A stretch of 61,912 nucleotides of DNA from Stentor roeselii (GCA_006503475.1 RSEH01000274.1:1-61912); one strand, 5' to 3'. Positions 9,874-19,396 are shown, counted from the stretch's first letter. A program made the numbers and translations. The notes: generated by a model not told the origin, from the letters alone.

Positions 9874-10152
9874 ATGGCTGAGGTCGAAGAAATCCAGGAA
9901 AAACTCGAAGCTCTTTCAGTTCAAAAAAGCGAAACTGAATGGCTTCAAAATTCAGTCCTAGGAAAACAAATCAAAGTCCTTCTGACTGACTCTCGAGAAA
10001 TAATCGGAAAGTTGCAATGCGCAGACCATTTGGCAAACGTGGTGTTAATCCAGGCGACAGAAGTCATCAGTCCTCAAATTTCTAGGAACCTGGGAAATGT
10101 GATAATCCCTTCCAAGGGCATCCAGAGGGTCTTTTTGTTGACAAGTAGTTAA
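9874..10152 (+). CDS. NAA38: LSM-domain protein, NAA38/LSMD1-like, 92 aa
   Basis: Almost the whole protein is one Sm-like fold. The Sm1 part is VLGKQIKVLLTDSREIIGKL followed by QCADHLANVVLIQATE; the Sm2 part is LGNVIIPSKGIQRVFL. The T-D-x-R-x-x-x-G-x-L-x-C-x-D-x-x-x-N-V order and the closing LGxxxIP resemble NAA38 (LSMD1), the small auxiliary subunit of the NatC N-terminal acetyltransferase, more than the splicing LSm proteins. ATG 9874 is chosen because it is the first ATG after the upstream stop. The 3' end is 14 nt from the convergent gene on the other strand. LSM8 is the main alternative. Confidence 0.75.
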   Translation: MAEVEEIQEKLEALSVQKSETEWLQNSVLGKQIKVLLTDSREIIGKLQCADHLANVVLIQATEVISPQISRNLGNVIIPSKGIQRVFLLTSS

Positions 10153-10166
10153 TCCATACTTTTATA

Positions 10167-10721
10167 TTAACAAAAAAGCTTATTTCTCATTATTTGACTC
10201 AACCTTGCTGCACAGCGGTCAGTTCGAGAGTTGAACCCTTGAGATTCCATTTGTGGAGAATTGATGCAAGTCCTTAAAACTTGTTCTTCCCAGTCATCAA
10301 GTTTTAGAACTTCTATTTGATCACGTTCGGACTTTGACTTTTCATTAAAAGTTCTTTTTTCACTTAGGTTCTTGAATTTCATAAGTTTTGATGTTAAGTT
10401 TTTCTTTTTAACATTTGGACTTCTGGTTAACATAAAGATTTCATTTCTTTTTTCTCTTTGAAAATTTATCGAATTCAGTTCTACGAAGCGATTTGAAAAT
10501 CTTTGATTTGAATCTACTGGAGAGAGTTTCAATGGAAAGTGACGTTTGGAAGGCTTGTTGTCAATTGATTTCAATGAGAAATCAGGAGAAGGTGTTAAAA
10601 TGTTGTAAGTTTGAGGACTTTTATGTTTGACTATCTGAATCCCTCCTTTAAACTTCTGAGGATGACTTCCGATCCATTCAAAATTCTTTTCCATGTTTTT
10701 AAATATATAAGTTTTCAGCAT
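10167..10721 (-). CDS. Hypothetical protein, 184 aa (or 175 aa from second ATG)
   Basis: A Ser/Lys/Asn-rich, probably disordered protein with several Ser-Pro sites (LTPSPDF, LKLSPVD, LTRSPNV). A short, more conserved-looking segment sits near the C-terminus (DDWEEQVLRTCINSPQ). No family recognised. Two possible starts exist: ATG at 10721 and ATG at 10694. The second has the longer AT-only leader and may be the true one. Convergent with the LSM gene. Confidence 0.55.
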   Translation of the reverse strand: MLKTYIFKNMEKNFEWIGSHPQKFKGGIQIVKHKSPQTYNILTPSPDFSLKSIDNKPSKRHFPLKLSPVDSNQRFSNRFVELNSINFQREKRNEIFMLTRSPNVKKKNLTSKLMKFKNLSEKRTFNEKSKSERDQIEVLKLDDWEEQVLRTCINSPQMESQGFNSRTDRCAARLSQIMRNKLFC

Positions 10722-10742
10722 TAAATAATAAACTTCAGATGA

Positions 10743-11390
10743 TTACACGAAAAGCATTCCTAAAATCACGAAATTAATCCATTCACCTGAAGATTCACTT
10801 TCATCGATTTGAATCAAACTGCCTCCTGCATAAAGATAGTCAATCGCAGCCAGGTCTTCAGAAACAAACCCTGCACAAACAGGCCGATCATGAAGAAACA
10901 CGAAGAACTTGACTTTCATGACAAGATAAACAAAATTGTCTATTTCTTTTCGGCAGGCTGAATCAATCATCTTAGCATAATCATCATCACCTTCTGAGAC
11001 TTCACAATAACCAAAGCCGTTGATACTCAGTCCACATCTACATTCAGCGTGACTTCCATCGTTTAAAAGACAGTCGTTATTGTTTAAACAACGTTTTGGG
11101 TGACTTTCTACGAGTTTTTTCGCTTTGTTTGGAGAAACCTTGCAAATCTCGTCCATTAACTCGAAGACTGAATTTTTATCTGATTCGAAATGACTGGAGT
11201 GACATTCGAGTCCTGTGTTTCCTTCTTCCCAACTTGAATGCAATTTTGTGATATCGCAAAAGTCACCGTCTAGACAAGGGGATAGACGGATTGAGTCTGT
11301 TGAAAATAAGGCGCACATGTGACTTGAGTAGATACCGCATTGGGTCTTTGGGCAGGAGCCTGCTGCGAGAGAGATTAAGTAAACCAGCAT
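10743..11390 (-). CDS. Small secreted or anchored Cys-rich protein, 215 aa
   Basis: A short signal peptide (MLVYLISLAAG) is followed by SCPKTQCG and a series of paired cysteines, then a C-terminal hydrophobic tail (WINFVILGMLFV) that could be a GPI signal or membrane anchor. The opening (signal peptide, CPxxxCG, then a Pro-Cys and Phe-Cys pair) and the middle CRCG...YC motif resemble the two large Cys-rich proteins at 29708-31717 and 32906-34891, so it looks like a short member of that family with one unit instead of two. Likely cell-surface. Function unknown. Confidence 0.65.
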   Translation of the reverse strand: MLVYLISLAAGSCPKTQCGIYSSHMCALFSTDSIRLSPCLDGDFCDITKLHSSWEEGNTGLECHSSHFESDKNSVFELMDEICKVSPNKAKKLVESHPKRCLNNNDCLLNDGSHAECRCGLSINGFGYCEVSEGDDDYAKMIDSACRKEIDNFVYLVMKVKFFVFLHDRPVCAGFVSEDLAAIDYLYAGGSLIQIDESESSGEWINFVILGMLFV

Positions 11391-12093
11391 ATTTAAATTT
11401 TGAAGTTTAACATCGTGATTTAAAATTTTATTTTGAAGGAGGTGAAGGGATTGTAAGATCAGGGTTTTAGATAAGTGTGGAAATTTATGGGTCAGAGAGG
11501 GTATGGTTTATAAGTTTGTGTGAAAGGGATTTGATTTTATAAAGGATTTTATTGGATTAGTTTAAGGGGTTTATATAATTAGAGTTTAGTTGGTGTGGTG
11601 ATATATTATATTTCACATGATGATTATAATAATTATATATTTCATTTGATAATGGGAAATATAATATATTTCAATTGGTGATGGTAAAAATGTATGAGTA
11701 TAGGGGAGACTATACAAAAATTAGGAAAATTCTTGGGTAGATCGAAAAGAAAATACTCTAAAAGTTCTTTTACATACATTTTATTTGAGATTTCAATATT
11801 TCTAATACAAGGGAAAATTAATTTTCTGTCACTCACTAAACTTCAGCCCTTTAAATGAAATTTTCAGTTAAATCAGTTTCTTCCTCGGTAAACTTATATA
11901 AATAGTTGAAAAAATTACAATAAAAAGCCTAATAGTCACTCATTCATCAATTTGCATGCTTTATAGTGAATATAAAGTTGCATCTGAAACTCCTACTAAA
12001 AAATGACAAACTAATTCCTTTGTATTTTCATCAATTTTCTTCCTTACTCTAATAATCATGAATTTATTAGTTTACATATGAATCAAAATTGAC
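11391..12093. other. Gene-free spacer, G/T-rich then AT-rich
   Basis: 11400-11600 is G/T-rich on the + strand, as expected 5' of the minus-strand Cys-rich gene. 11600-11690 is almost pure AT with imperfect repeats of a tatatttca-type word. A 64-codon minus-strand frame at 11642-11836 has no supporting feature and is not called. Confidence 0.55.
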
Positions 12094-12294
12094 TTAACAC
12101 CCTTTTCTCCAGCTATCCCAGTCATTTGACGAACTTTTGAGTTCTTTTGTTAAAAAAACCTTAAAAATTTGATTTTCTGCTCGATAGTAAGTCAAGACTT
12201 CCTGAACCTTTTCTTCTTGCTCTCCAGAGTCAATTTCATCACTAGGTAAATTTTGCATAATTTTTCCATTGGGCCTACAAGGAACACAACCCAT
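12094..12294 (-). CDS. Small dually acylated-type protein, 66 aa
   Basis: From the ATG at 12294 the protein begins MGCVPCRPNG: Gly2 for myristoylation and Cys3/Cys6 for palmitoylation, a classic dual-acyl plasma-membrane signal. The remainder is hydrophilic and acidic in the middle (SDEIDSGEQEEK). The open frame extends nine codons upstream, but that start would bury the acylation motif, so the inner ATG is preferred. A small membrane-tethered protein of unknown role. Confidence 0.55.
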   Translation of the reverse strand: MGCVPCRPNGKIMQNLPSDEIDSGEQEEKVQEVLTYYRAENQIFKVFLTKELKSSSNDWDSWRKGC

Positions 12295-12384
12295 AATTAT
12301 AACCCGATAAATAAATGTCAAACTCTAGAAAATTCATTTACTTTAAAACTATTCAAAAATTTAACTGGAAATTTTCCCCTAATA

Positions 12385-12960
12385 TTAAGAATTATTTAGG
12401 TTCATTTCTTCTCTGGAGTTCAAAATCTCGATTGAAACTATTTCTTTAGAGCAATAATGCGAAAACACCAGTTTTAGAATAAAAAAAATGTTGATAATTA
12501 GAGAAAGTGCACAGGCTGATATAAGAAAACCAGAATATAATGGTCTTTTCTCAAAATCAACGTAGTAAAACATTGAATAGGTAAATGTCGATGCAATTAT
12601 CACAACAAAAACTCCTAAAATTATCATCTTGACATAAAATCTAAACCGTTTTTCACTATCGGAATTCGCTTTGCAAGAAAACCGAGAAAATATCGACACT
12701 TTGAAATATTCTTTACATATTTCACAACTTGAATTCTTGGCTTCAGAAGATTTAGTGAAAATCCAGGTCTTCAAGCAACTTTCATGTACATAGGCAGAAG
12801 TCCCTCTGCATAAGCAAGGTTTGATGAGGCCGTCTATTGTCGATTCCATGCATATTCTACAAAATAACTGTTCAATAGAGGATTCACTATTGTTTTCAAT
12901 ACCTGGCGATAAGTTTTCATTGATATCTTCAGAGAATTCAATGATTGGTGACACGCTCAT
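12385..12960 (-). CDS. RING-CH (MARCH-type) membrane E3 ligase, 191 aa
   Basis: A RING-CH zinc finger (C4HC3) occupies about residues 33-85: CRICME, CLCRGTSAYVHESCLKTWI and CEICKEYF supply the metal ligands. Two hydrophobic segments follow (about residues 108-130 and 143-165), the usual MARCH arrangement of N-terminal RING-CH and two membrane helices. Such proteins ubiquitinate membrane cargo in endomembranes. The true start is the ATG at 12960; the few upstream codons lack an ATG. A paralogue lies immediately upstream on the same strand (13179-13730). Confidence 0.85.
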   Translation of the reverse strand: MSVSPIIEFSEDINENLSPGIENNSESSIEQLFCRICMESTIDGLIKPCLCRGTSAYVHESCLKTWIFTKSSEAKNSSCEICKEYFKVSIFSRFSCKANSDSEKRFRFYVKMIILGVFVVIIASTFTYSMFYYVDFEKRPLYSGFLISACALSLIINIFFILKLVFSHYCSKEIVSIEILNSREEMNLNNS

Positions 12961-13178
12961 ATTTATAATACTCTTCAAGTATATCTGTAGAAGTTATTAT
13001 TAAAGATTTATTGATTAAATCAATTTTATTTTTCGAAATGATTGCTTCTCAATTCTAAGTATTCATAAAAATTCATTATTTCCTGGATTTTCTATAATTT
13101 TTAACTTCTGTTCAATAAAATTAAGACAAAAAGTTTTATTGAAATATTCTCTTTTTGACTGAATCAGAATAAAACTAA

Positions 13179-13730
13179 TTATTTACTTTTTGACTTAATT
13201 TTAATTGAAACCACCTTCTTCTTGATAAACGCTGTCAGAATCAAGCGAAGAATAATTATTAAATTAACCAGAATAAAGAAAGAAAAGACACAAAGTATTG
13301 CAATAGACTGCCCCATCGCCTTTCGGAAGTCAAGAAACCTGCTAAAAGAAAGAAAAGAAACAATAGCAAGGATAGTAAGAATGATCAAATAAAGAATAAG
13401 CCGATACCCAAAACTAACCCATTCCGAGTTGGAAAGATAACGTTTGCAAGTGAATTTTTTAACAGTTGCAAGATTAAAAGATTGTTTGCAGACTTCACAT
13501 TTCGCAGAATTAAATTGAGTGTATTTCCCAAGAATCCAATTTTTCAAGCAGTCTTCATGGACGAATTCCATCGACCCAGTGCAGAGACAAGGACTGATAT
13601 AAATATTTTCATCTTGTTCAAAGCAAATACGACAGTATTTGTCTATATTTATAGTAATTTCACTTATATCTGCATTTTTTTTCAAGATAGACGGACTGTC
13701 TATGTTAAAAGTATCATCAACTGGTTTCAT
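13179..13730 (-). CDS. RING-CH (MARCH-type) membrane E3 ligase, 183 aa
   Basis: The RING-CH finger (about residues 32-85) reads CRICFEQDEN, CLCTGSMEFVHEDCLKNWI and CEVCKQSF, complete for C4HC3 zinc binding. Two membrane helices follow (about 110-130 and 140-166) and a basic tail (VVSIKIKSKSK) matching the tail of the neighbouring paralogue (EIVSIEILNS). The pair, same strand and 218 bp apart, is most simply a tandem duplication that has since diverged. Start ATG 13730, stop TAA. Confidence 0.85.
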   Translation of the reverse strand: MKPVDDTFNIDSPSILKKNADISEITINIDKYCRICFEQDENIYISPCLCTGSMEFVHEDCLKNWILGKYTQFNSAKCEVCKQSFNLATVKKFTCKRYLSNSEWVSFGYRLILYLIILTILAIVSFLSFSRFLDFRKAMGQSIAILCVFSFFILVNLIIILRLILTAFIKKKVVSIKIKSKSK

Positions 13731-13774
13731 ATTATTTATAACAAAGTTCTTAGAATAATTATCTCTTATTTACA

Positions 13775-14779
13775 CTAACTCTCAAAATTTAGACTGTCTT
13801 GAATTGAAACGTTGACTCTTGGAGCTTTGCTGTCACATTGTTCTTCAGCTTTACAAGCAAGAGCCTCGAAACTTAAACATTCCTTAATAAAAAAAAGTTC
13901 ACCATCAACTTTTTTCCTTAAATCAAACCATTTGTTGATTTTACTTCCTGAATAAAACTCTTCACAGTTCTTCCAACATCCTTTATCCCAAGGATTTTTC
14001 GCCTTTCCTTTAAAAGCATTTTTCAATTTTTCCCTGGTTGTCTGATTGCTGACCACCAGATACAAGTGATAAGCCCAAAGTCCGAAAACAGCCCAAAATA
14101 ATGCAATATAAAGAAGTAAAATAAAAACAACTTCAACAATAAAGTCAATTCTCGAAGTCTTAAAAATCGGTTCCATCAAAATAATGCAACTTATGACGTT
14201 GATAAGTATAAGAGCTATAAAATTCGTCAGGAACATTAAAAAATATCGATAATTTCCTTTCCCAATGCAATTTCCTATCCAAGGACAGTGATGGTCTTGT
14301 TTTTCAACACAAACATTGCAGATTGAACAATGTGAAGAACGAGGAGGTCTTACAATGAGGCAAGTTTTACAGTATTTTAGATGAAAAAGACTGTGGGAAT
14401 AAGAAATGTTCACTACTCGGATGTCCAGAGGGTGAGGGTTATTCACTGTTGAGATGTAGTAACTTATTGTTGGACTACCTGAAGGACCTACTGCGAATGG
14501 AGGCTCTTGCTTTGGAATGTAGCCTGGGTTTGACAGGGCTGAATAGAAAAAGTAAATAATTGTAAGTAAGAGCAATGTAAGGGATAATGGAAAGAGAAAT
14601 GTTATCTTTGAAAGGTTGAAAAGGAATGTGTAGAGAAATATTGAAGGAACTAGGATTACTAAGAAAGTTGCAAGTCCTTTTAAGTAGTCTGGACTGAATG
14701 GTGATTACCCAAACATTATCGAACCTTTGAATAAAAATTTGTTACGGCCTTGCCAATGCTTGTAGGCGTATTGTTCCAT
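13775..14779 (-). CDS. DHHC palmitoyltransferase, 329 aa, one 15-nt intron
   Basis: The catalytic Cys-rich domain contains the paired cysteines of KYCKTC, SHCSICNVC and the active-site DHHCPWIGNC, followed by NYRYFLMFL. Four hydrophobic segments flank it as expected, and the family TTxE motif appears as QTTREK. The enzyme transfers palmitate to protein cysteines at Golgi or plasma membrane. The apparent open frame lacks the N-terminus because of a TAA. Removing a 15-nt intron (14694-14708) extends the gene to ATG 14779 and creates MFGPDY, the usual motif before the first helix. Stop TAG. Divergent from the next gene with 98 bp between starts. Confidence 0.9.
14694..14708 (-). other. 15-nt intron, phase 2
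   Basis: GTAATCACCATTCAG. Splicing gives IMFGPDYLKG in the DHHC protein; A at position 10. The sequence is identical to the intron at 53271-53285 in the giant receptor gene. Confidence 0.88.
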
Positions 14780-14877
14780 TTTAATCTATCATATCTTAGA
14801 TTATCGATTTCTTTAATTATTTAAAAGGAAGACTTCCATATTTCTTGGGTTGAATATTTTTAGTTATTATAGGAAAA
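14780..14877. promoter_or_regulatory. 98-nt divergent intergenic region
   Basis: Lies between the DHHC start (minus, 14779) and the GOST-like gene (plus, 14878). AT-rich, no clear motif. Confidence 0.45.
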
Positions 14878-16188
14878 ATGATCAATCAGCCGCAAAGAAT
14901 GCTTCAAACTCTGAGTACCAAATTTCTTATTTGGATGCTTGCGATTTCGTCTATTTTTTTCGTTATTTGTGTCATTCTCGCTTCTACATCAGCACCAAAA
15001 ATGATAGGCACCGAAAGCACCACCTTCAAGGGCTGCAAATCAGAAACCTTCAACTGCATATCTTCTAATTCTCAGCAAGAGTTTCTAGTAAAGATAACAA
15101 AAGTAAATAAAGAAAACAACTACATCTACTTCAAATTGATTCCAAAGTTGAAAAATAATAAAGAAACTGAAGTGAGAATGAACTTCACAATCACAGACAA
15201 CAAAGAAAAAGACACAATATTAGAAGACGACAGTTCATACACATTATCAAATGATAAATTCCCAATCACTCATTTAATTTCTCACATCAACGAAGACAAT
15301 TCCAGCTTTGACCTAAGATTAAAAGTTTTCTTCAACGAAAAAAACACAGATCTATTACAATTAAAATTCGAAATAAATTTCCTCAGTAAGCCTTTTTACA
15401 TTTACTTACTAACAACGAAATACGTATTTTTCAGTTACATGTTGATGTGTCTAATCCTCTTTCTAGTTAAAACTCGGAAAATGACTTACAGATACCTGCC
15501 GTTCGAAACAGTGACATCTCTGATAATGTGCATTTCTGTTCTAATCTTCAATGAACCGTTAATAGGTGCATATTCAGAGTTCTCAGAGATCAGCGCGATT
15601 TCAGTGTCAGTCTTTTGCAATGTCCAGTTCATTTGCAGTCTAGTCCTGTACTGGTTGTTCATGCTGAAGAAACTCAACAACCCTTACTGCAAAAAAATCA
15701 TCACATTGGTTGAGTTTATCTTCATCAGCTCTCTTTTCGCGATGCTTTTCGTTATTTACGTTTACGTTCAGTCAAATCTGAAGTACGATACTAGTTATAA
15801 TTGGGAAAAGGACCTAGAAGGCGCTCGTAAAATCATTTATCAGGTCGTTATCAGTATTTTAGTACTTTTCGCCTTCTGGATGTTTGTACTCATGCTGATG
15901 TCGCTTCGGAAATGGAGAGATGATTCCTTTACGTATAGGGAAAAGGTCTACTGGGGCTTTAACTATGCACTTATCGTTATTTCCTTTGTTTTCATCGGGT
16001 TGGGGTATCTTCAGAAGCTGGAGTATGGACAGATTCTTTTGATAATCGTTTCTCTTTACAATATCTTCTTTAGTGTCTCGCTGCTGGTCTCAACTCCTGA
16101 ATTGAGCTTGTTTAATAATTGGATGCAGGATATTAGACTGGAAGACTCCAGAGTTGTTGAATTTGAGTCTCATGAAAACCCTGACTAA
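14878..16188 (+). CDS. GOST-like seven-TM protein (Wntless/TMEM181 type), 436 aa
   Basis: One N-terminal hydrophobic segment (about residues 17-37) is followed by a ~140-residue non-membrane domain with beta character and N-glycosylation-like sites, then seven closely spaced hydrophobic segments (about residues 180-415) and a short acidic tail. This order, a lumenal GOLD-like domain before a 7TM core, is that of the GOST family (Wntless, TMEM181, GPR107/108), trafficking factors of Golgi and endosomes. Assignment rests on architecture rather than a diagnostic motif. Ends with three consecutive TAA codons; the next gene starts 12 nt later. Confidence 0.6.
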   Translation: MINQPQRMLQTLSTKFLIWMLAISSIFFVICVILASTSAPKMIGTESTTFKGCKSETFNCISSNSQQEFLVKITKVNKENNYIYFKLIPKLKNNKETEVRMNFTITDNKEKDTILEDDSSYTLSNDKFPITHLISHINEDNSSFDLRLKVFFNEKNTDLLQLKFEINFLSKPFYIYLLTTKYVFFSYMLMCLILFLVKTRKMTYRYLPFETVTSLIMCISVLIFNEPLIGAYSEFSEISAISVSVFCNVQFICSLVLYWLFMLKKLNNPYCKKIITLVEFIFISSLFAMLFVIYVYVQSNLKYDTSYNWEKDLEGARKIIYQVVISILVLFAFWMFVLMLMSLRKWRDDSFTYREKVYWGFNYALIVISFVFIGLGYLQKLEYGQILLIIVSLYNIFFSVSLLVSTPELSLFNNWMQDIRLEDSRVVEFESHENPD

Positions 16189-16200
16189 TAATAATTATAA

Positions 16201-17943
16201 ATGGAAAGACCTAAAACAACGATTCCTTTTTCATTTCAAGACTCTTTTGTATTTCGTCAGAGATCAGGAGAAATCAATTGGAGAGAAATACAAAATATTG
16301 ATATCGACTTTTTGATTCAATCTGGAAATATTTCGAAAATAAATGAACTGCTTGAAAATCTTACTTTTTCAAATATTGATACGAGTGACCTTCAAAGGTT
16401 CCCTGATACTTTCGTATTGAAATTCATAAGACTCTCCCAGTTCGCACTCGAGTACCTTCAGCAGCAGAAGTCACAACTAGAGTCCGAAAACGAAGGAATC
16501 AAGAAAGAAAAAAGTCTTCAGCTCCATTTAAATTCAGAACTAGAGTCAAAAATAACAAATTTCAACAAAAAAAACACTTTTCTAGCCAACCAGATAAAGA
16601 ACAAAAAGCGAGTTTTATCCCTTTTCGAACAATACGTTTTAAAACAGCCATCAATGATGGAGGTTCTTCAAAGAATAGACCGAAACAAGCACATAAAATG
16701 CAGCACATGTGGAAAGATCTTCGAAAACTTCCAGTACTACGAAATGCATCGAAAAAGACGACATGAAGCCCCATCAAGGCCGCCAACAGCGCCTTTAGCC
16801 GAATTGCAAGGTTTAAAACTTTCCTTAGAAGATCAACTAAAGCAGATCCAATCGCATCACGAGGAAGAAATAACTCAATTAAAATCTCTAATCCTTCATC
16901 AAACCCAATCAAAAATCAAAGAACCTCTGGTCGAAGCCCCTAAAGCTGAACTTTCGAAGTCAGTTCAAGAAATCGAGTCATTGAAAAAAGAACTCCTTGA
17001 AATCCGAGCTAAAAAAAAAAGACAAGAAGAAATTATTCAAGATCGACAAGCTGAGATTTTAAGACTTGAACTGGAAAATAAAAAACTATTGAAAAGTAAA
17101 GAAAAACTGAAAGTTGATATGGAAAAAGTTAAGTTTGGAGACTCTCAGAAGATTAAAAGTTCTGCACGGGAAGAAGATAATTCTATTGAGGACCCTGGGC
17201 ATCGTAGAAGGAAAATCACGAGTGAATCAGGGATGACTAATTTCGTGAATAATATTTATGATGGACTTGTTGACCGTCAAGGACCTTTTGACCATAAAGA
17301 TGAGGAAAAAAGAGGCCGTTTTACACCTTTTAGTGAAAGAATGTCACCGTCTTTTAAAGAAAATGATGAAAATGAATATGTTATGCCTATAGAAGCTCCT
17401 GAACCGAATAATATACTTAAAGCGGCTCAGTTTCTTGGAATTGATCCTGTTGAAGAGACTCAGTTTTTATACTTGGCTAGAGAATTCTTGAAAAATCCCA
17501 TACCTGATGGATGGGAAGTCGTGAAAAATGGAGAAAATCATGAGTTTTTGAATAAGGATAATGGACAGACCCAGATTCAACACCCTGGAATTGAGTTCTT
17601 TAGGGACCTTTATAGGCAGATTAAAAATAAAAAGGCTTTTACACTTGATAAGTTAAAGGCTATCGTCAATCGACCTGTGAAAGGGATTCTCACTTTAAAA
17701 TATAGAGAAGGCCTAATGACTTATTTCGCACCCGATGAAAATATTTTTTATACTCAAAGACTCATGCTAAATGAAAAAGTCCAGACTGCTCTAGACAAGA
17801 TGAAAAATATAAGCACTGTTCAACTTAATAAAATTAATGAGGAAAGAGAAAAAATGTTCATGGAAAGAGGTGAAGAATACAGAAGGGCGAACGAGGTCTT
17901 AAACTCAGAGCTGATTAAGAATTTTAATAAACTAAAAAAGTAG
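16201..17943 (+). CDS. DZIP1: DZIP1-type zinc-finger protein with CEP164-like WW module, 580 aa
   Basis: The N-terminus (residues 8-90, F-x-F, W-R-x-I, D-I-D-F, then FVLKFIRLSQFALEYLQQQK) matches the DZIP1/Iguana domain. It is followed by coiled coil and a single C2H2 finger (residues ~167-188: CSTC...HRKRRH). DZIP1 acts at the basal body and transition zone in ciliogenesis. After another coiled coil, residues ~402-480 (AAQFLGIDP, FLYLAREFLKNPIPDGWEVV, QHPGIEFFRDLYRQIK) closely resemble the WW-containing N-terminus of CEP164, a distal-appendage protein. The second WW tryptophan is replaced. Start context TTATAAATGG; stop TAG. Confidence 0.85.
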   Translation: MERPKTTIPFSFQDSFVFRQRSGEINWREIQNIDIDFLIQSGNISKINELLENLTFSNIDTSDLQRFPDTFVLKFIRLSQFALEYLQQQKSQLESENEGIKKEKSLQLHLNSELESKITNFNKKNTFLANQIKNKKRVLSLFEQYVLKQPSMMEVLQRIDRNKHIKCSTCGKIFENFQYYEMHRKRRHEAPSRPPTAPLAELQGLKLSLEDQLKQIQSHHEEEITQLKSLILHQTQSKIKEPLVEAPKAELSKSVQEIESLKKELLEIRAKKKRQEEIIQDRQAEILRLELENKKLLKSKEKLKVDMEKVKFGDSQKIKSSAREEDNSIEDPGHRRRKITSESGMTNFVNNIYDGLVDRQGPFDHKDEEKRGRFTPFSERMSPSFKENDENEYVMPIEAPEPNNILKAAQFLGIDPVEETQFLYLAREFLKNPIPDGWEVVKNGENHEFLNKDNGQTQIQHPGIEFFRDLYRQIKNKKAFTLDKLKAIVNRPVKGILTLKYREGLMTYFAPDENIFYTQRLMLNEKVQTALDKMKNISTVQLNKINEEREKMFMERGEEYRRANEVLNSELIKNFNKLKK

Positions 17944-18073
17944 GAATTTAAGTATTTTTATTTTTTCACAATAATTTTCAAAGAAATCTTTCAAAAAACC
18001 ATTTCCTTTCAATTCTTAACTGTAAATTTTCTACTAAAATCATCATAAACTGACATTAGCTGTTAATCTAATA

Positions 18074-19396
18074 ATGGAAGAAAAGTCAAGTTCATGGGTT
18101 TTTACCCTATTGTCTGCAAGATCTGAAGCGATTCCAATTCTCGACACAATAATTTTTCAAGACAACAAGCCATTAAAGTTCCTAAGCAATAAACAAAACA
18201 CAGAAATCCAAGAAACCGAGTCAAAACCTCTACCGACCATCTTTTCTCAATTAACATCCTTAGACTATCCAGCTTCAAAAGTAATCTGCGCCTTTATTTC
18301 CAACTCGAGCTACAAACAGATAAAAAAAGGTGAAATTCGTTCCTCTTCTTTAAAACTCTCAAAAAATTTAGATCAAATCCAACTTCTTTACACAAAAAAA
18401 GGTTTAAACCTGTCCTCCAGTCTAATCCTCGAAATTCTTTTCCTATCATCCCGTTACAAGTCACAAGTTTTCCAAAAAAAATCAACATTCGAAAAACTTG
18501 AAAACCTTGAAAACCCTTTCTTGAAAAATTCTATAAAAGAATTAGGATCCGTGATAGTCAAAGCGATTGAATCAGAAACAACAAGTCAATTATTGAAACT
18601 GAATCTAGAATTTTTGATGGACTTTCAAGAAAACCTTTACCTTCAAAAAGTAAATTCTTGTGTCTTGGTCTCAAGTTTCTGGACTCAAGAAGTTTGCTCT
18701 AAATCCGCTGAAGACTTGAAAAAATTTTTAAAAACTTGCAAAAGGGTTAAAACAAAATCTTTATTTGAAAAAACAACGGAAAATGATTTGCATAAGGAAA
18801 TATCAGTGATCAGCATTGACAGTGATGAGAAAGATGACGGTTTTCTTAAGGTTCCTGAAAAGAACTTCACGTTGAGAGTCAGTCCTTCTGACCCTAGGAA
18901 CAAGAGAAGGACCTTGTCGAACTGTTTAAAGCCAGTTGAAGTTCTAAAAAAGAACAGAAAAGCGACTTTTATGCCTGAAACCAACTTCCATAATAATTTC
19001 AATGGAAGCCCAGATGACCACTTGGACGACTCCTGGGACTACGGCTCGGTTGACGTTAACTTCCTTGAAATGATCAGCAGAAGAGCGATTCGTAACACGA
19101 ATCTTTCCAGGCCGATTTCACCTACATATGAAGAAATCAAGCAAAAAATGCGACAAATAAATGAAAAGTTTTCTTTAACTCCTTCTGGCATCAAAACTTT
19201 TGACTTCCGTTCAGATAGTCTGAAGTTTCAACTTGGAGGTGAAAACATCAGAAAAAGCATCGAAAATCGAAATGAAAAAATCTCTGCTTTGGGGTTTCCT
19301 TGTTTATCAAGAAGAAAAACCAGTTCAAAGAGCATGGCGAGTTTACCAAATGTTTGCAAATTTGAAATCAGGAAAAGCTGGGAAAAGTTTAATTAA
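18074..19396 (+). CDS. Hypothetical protein, 440 aa
   Basis: No family recognised. The first ~215 residues are predicted largely helical (LLSARSEAIPILDTIIF, ILEILFLSSRYKS, LLKLNLEFLMDF) and may form an alpha-solenoid-like fold. The remainder is Ser/Lys/Arg-rich and disordered, with a DDSWDYGSVD acidic patch. No signal peptide or membrane helix. Stop TAA lies only 7 nt before the next ATG. Confidence 0.65.
   Translation: MEEKSSSWVFTLLSARSEAIPILDTIIFQDNKPLKFLSNKQNTEIQETESKPLPTIFSQLTSLDYPASKVICAFISNSSYKQIKKGEIRSSSLKLSKNLDQIQLLYTKKGLNLSSSLILEILFLSSRYKSQVFQKKSTFEKLENLENPFLKNSIKELGSVIVKAIESETTSQLLKLNLEFLMDFQENLYLQKVNSCVLVSSFWTQEVCSKSAEDLKKFLKTCKRVKTKSLFEKTTENDLHKEISVISIDSDEKDDGFLKVPEKNFTLRVSPSDPRNKRRTLSNCLKPVEVLKKNRKATFMPETNFHNNFNGSPDDHLDDSWDYGSVDVNFLEMISRRAIRNTNLSRPISPTYEEIKQKMRQINEKFSLTPSGIKTFDFRSDSLKFQLGGENIRKSIENRNEKISALGFPCLSRRKTSSKSMASLPNVCKFEIRKSWEKFN

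Noticed and set aside
11642-11836. 64-codon minus-strand frame
   Set aside because: AT-rich spacer with no motif; composition alone explains it.
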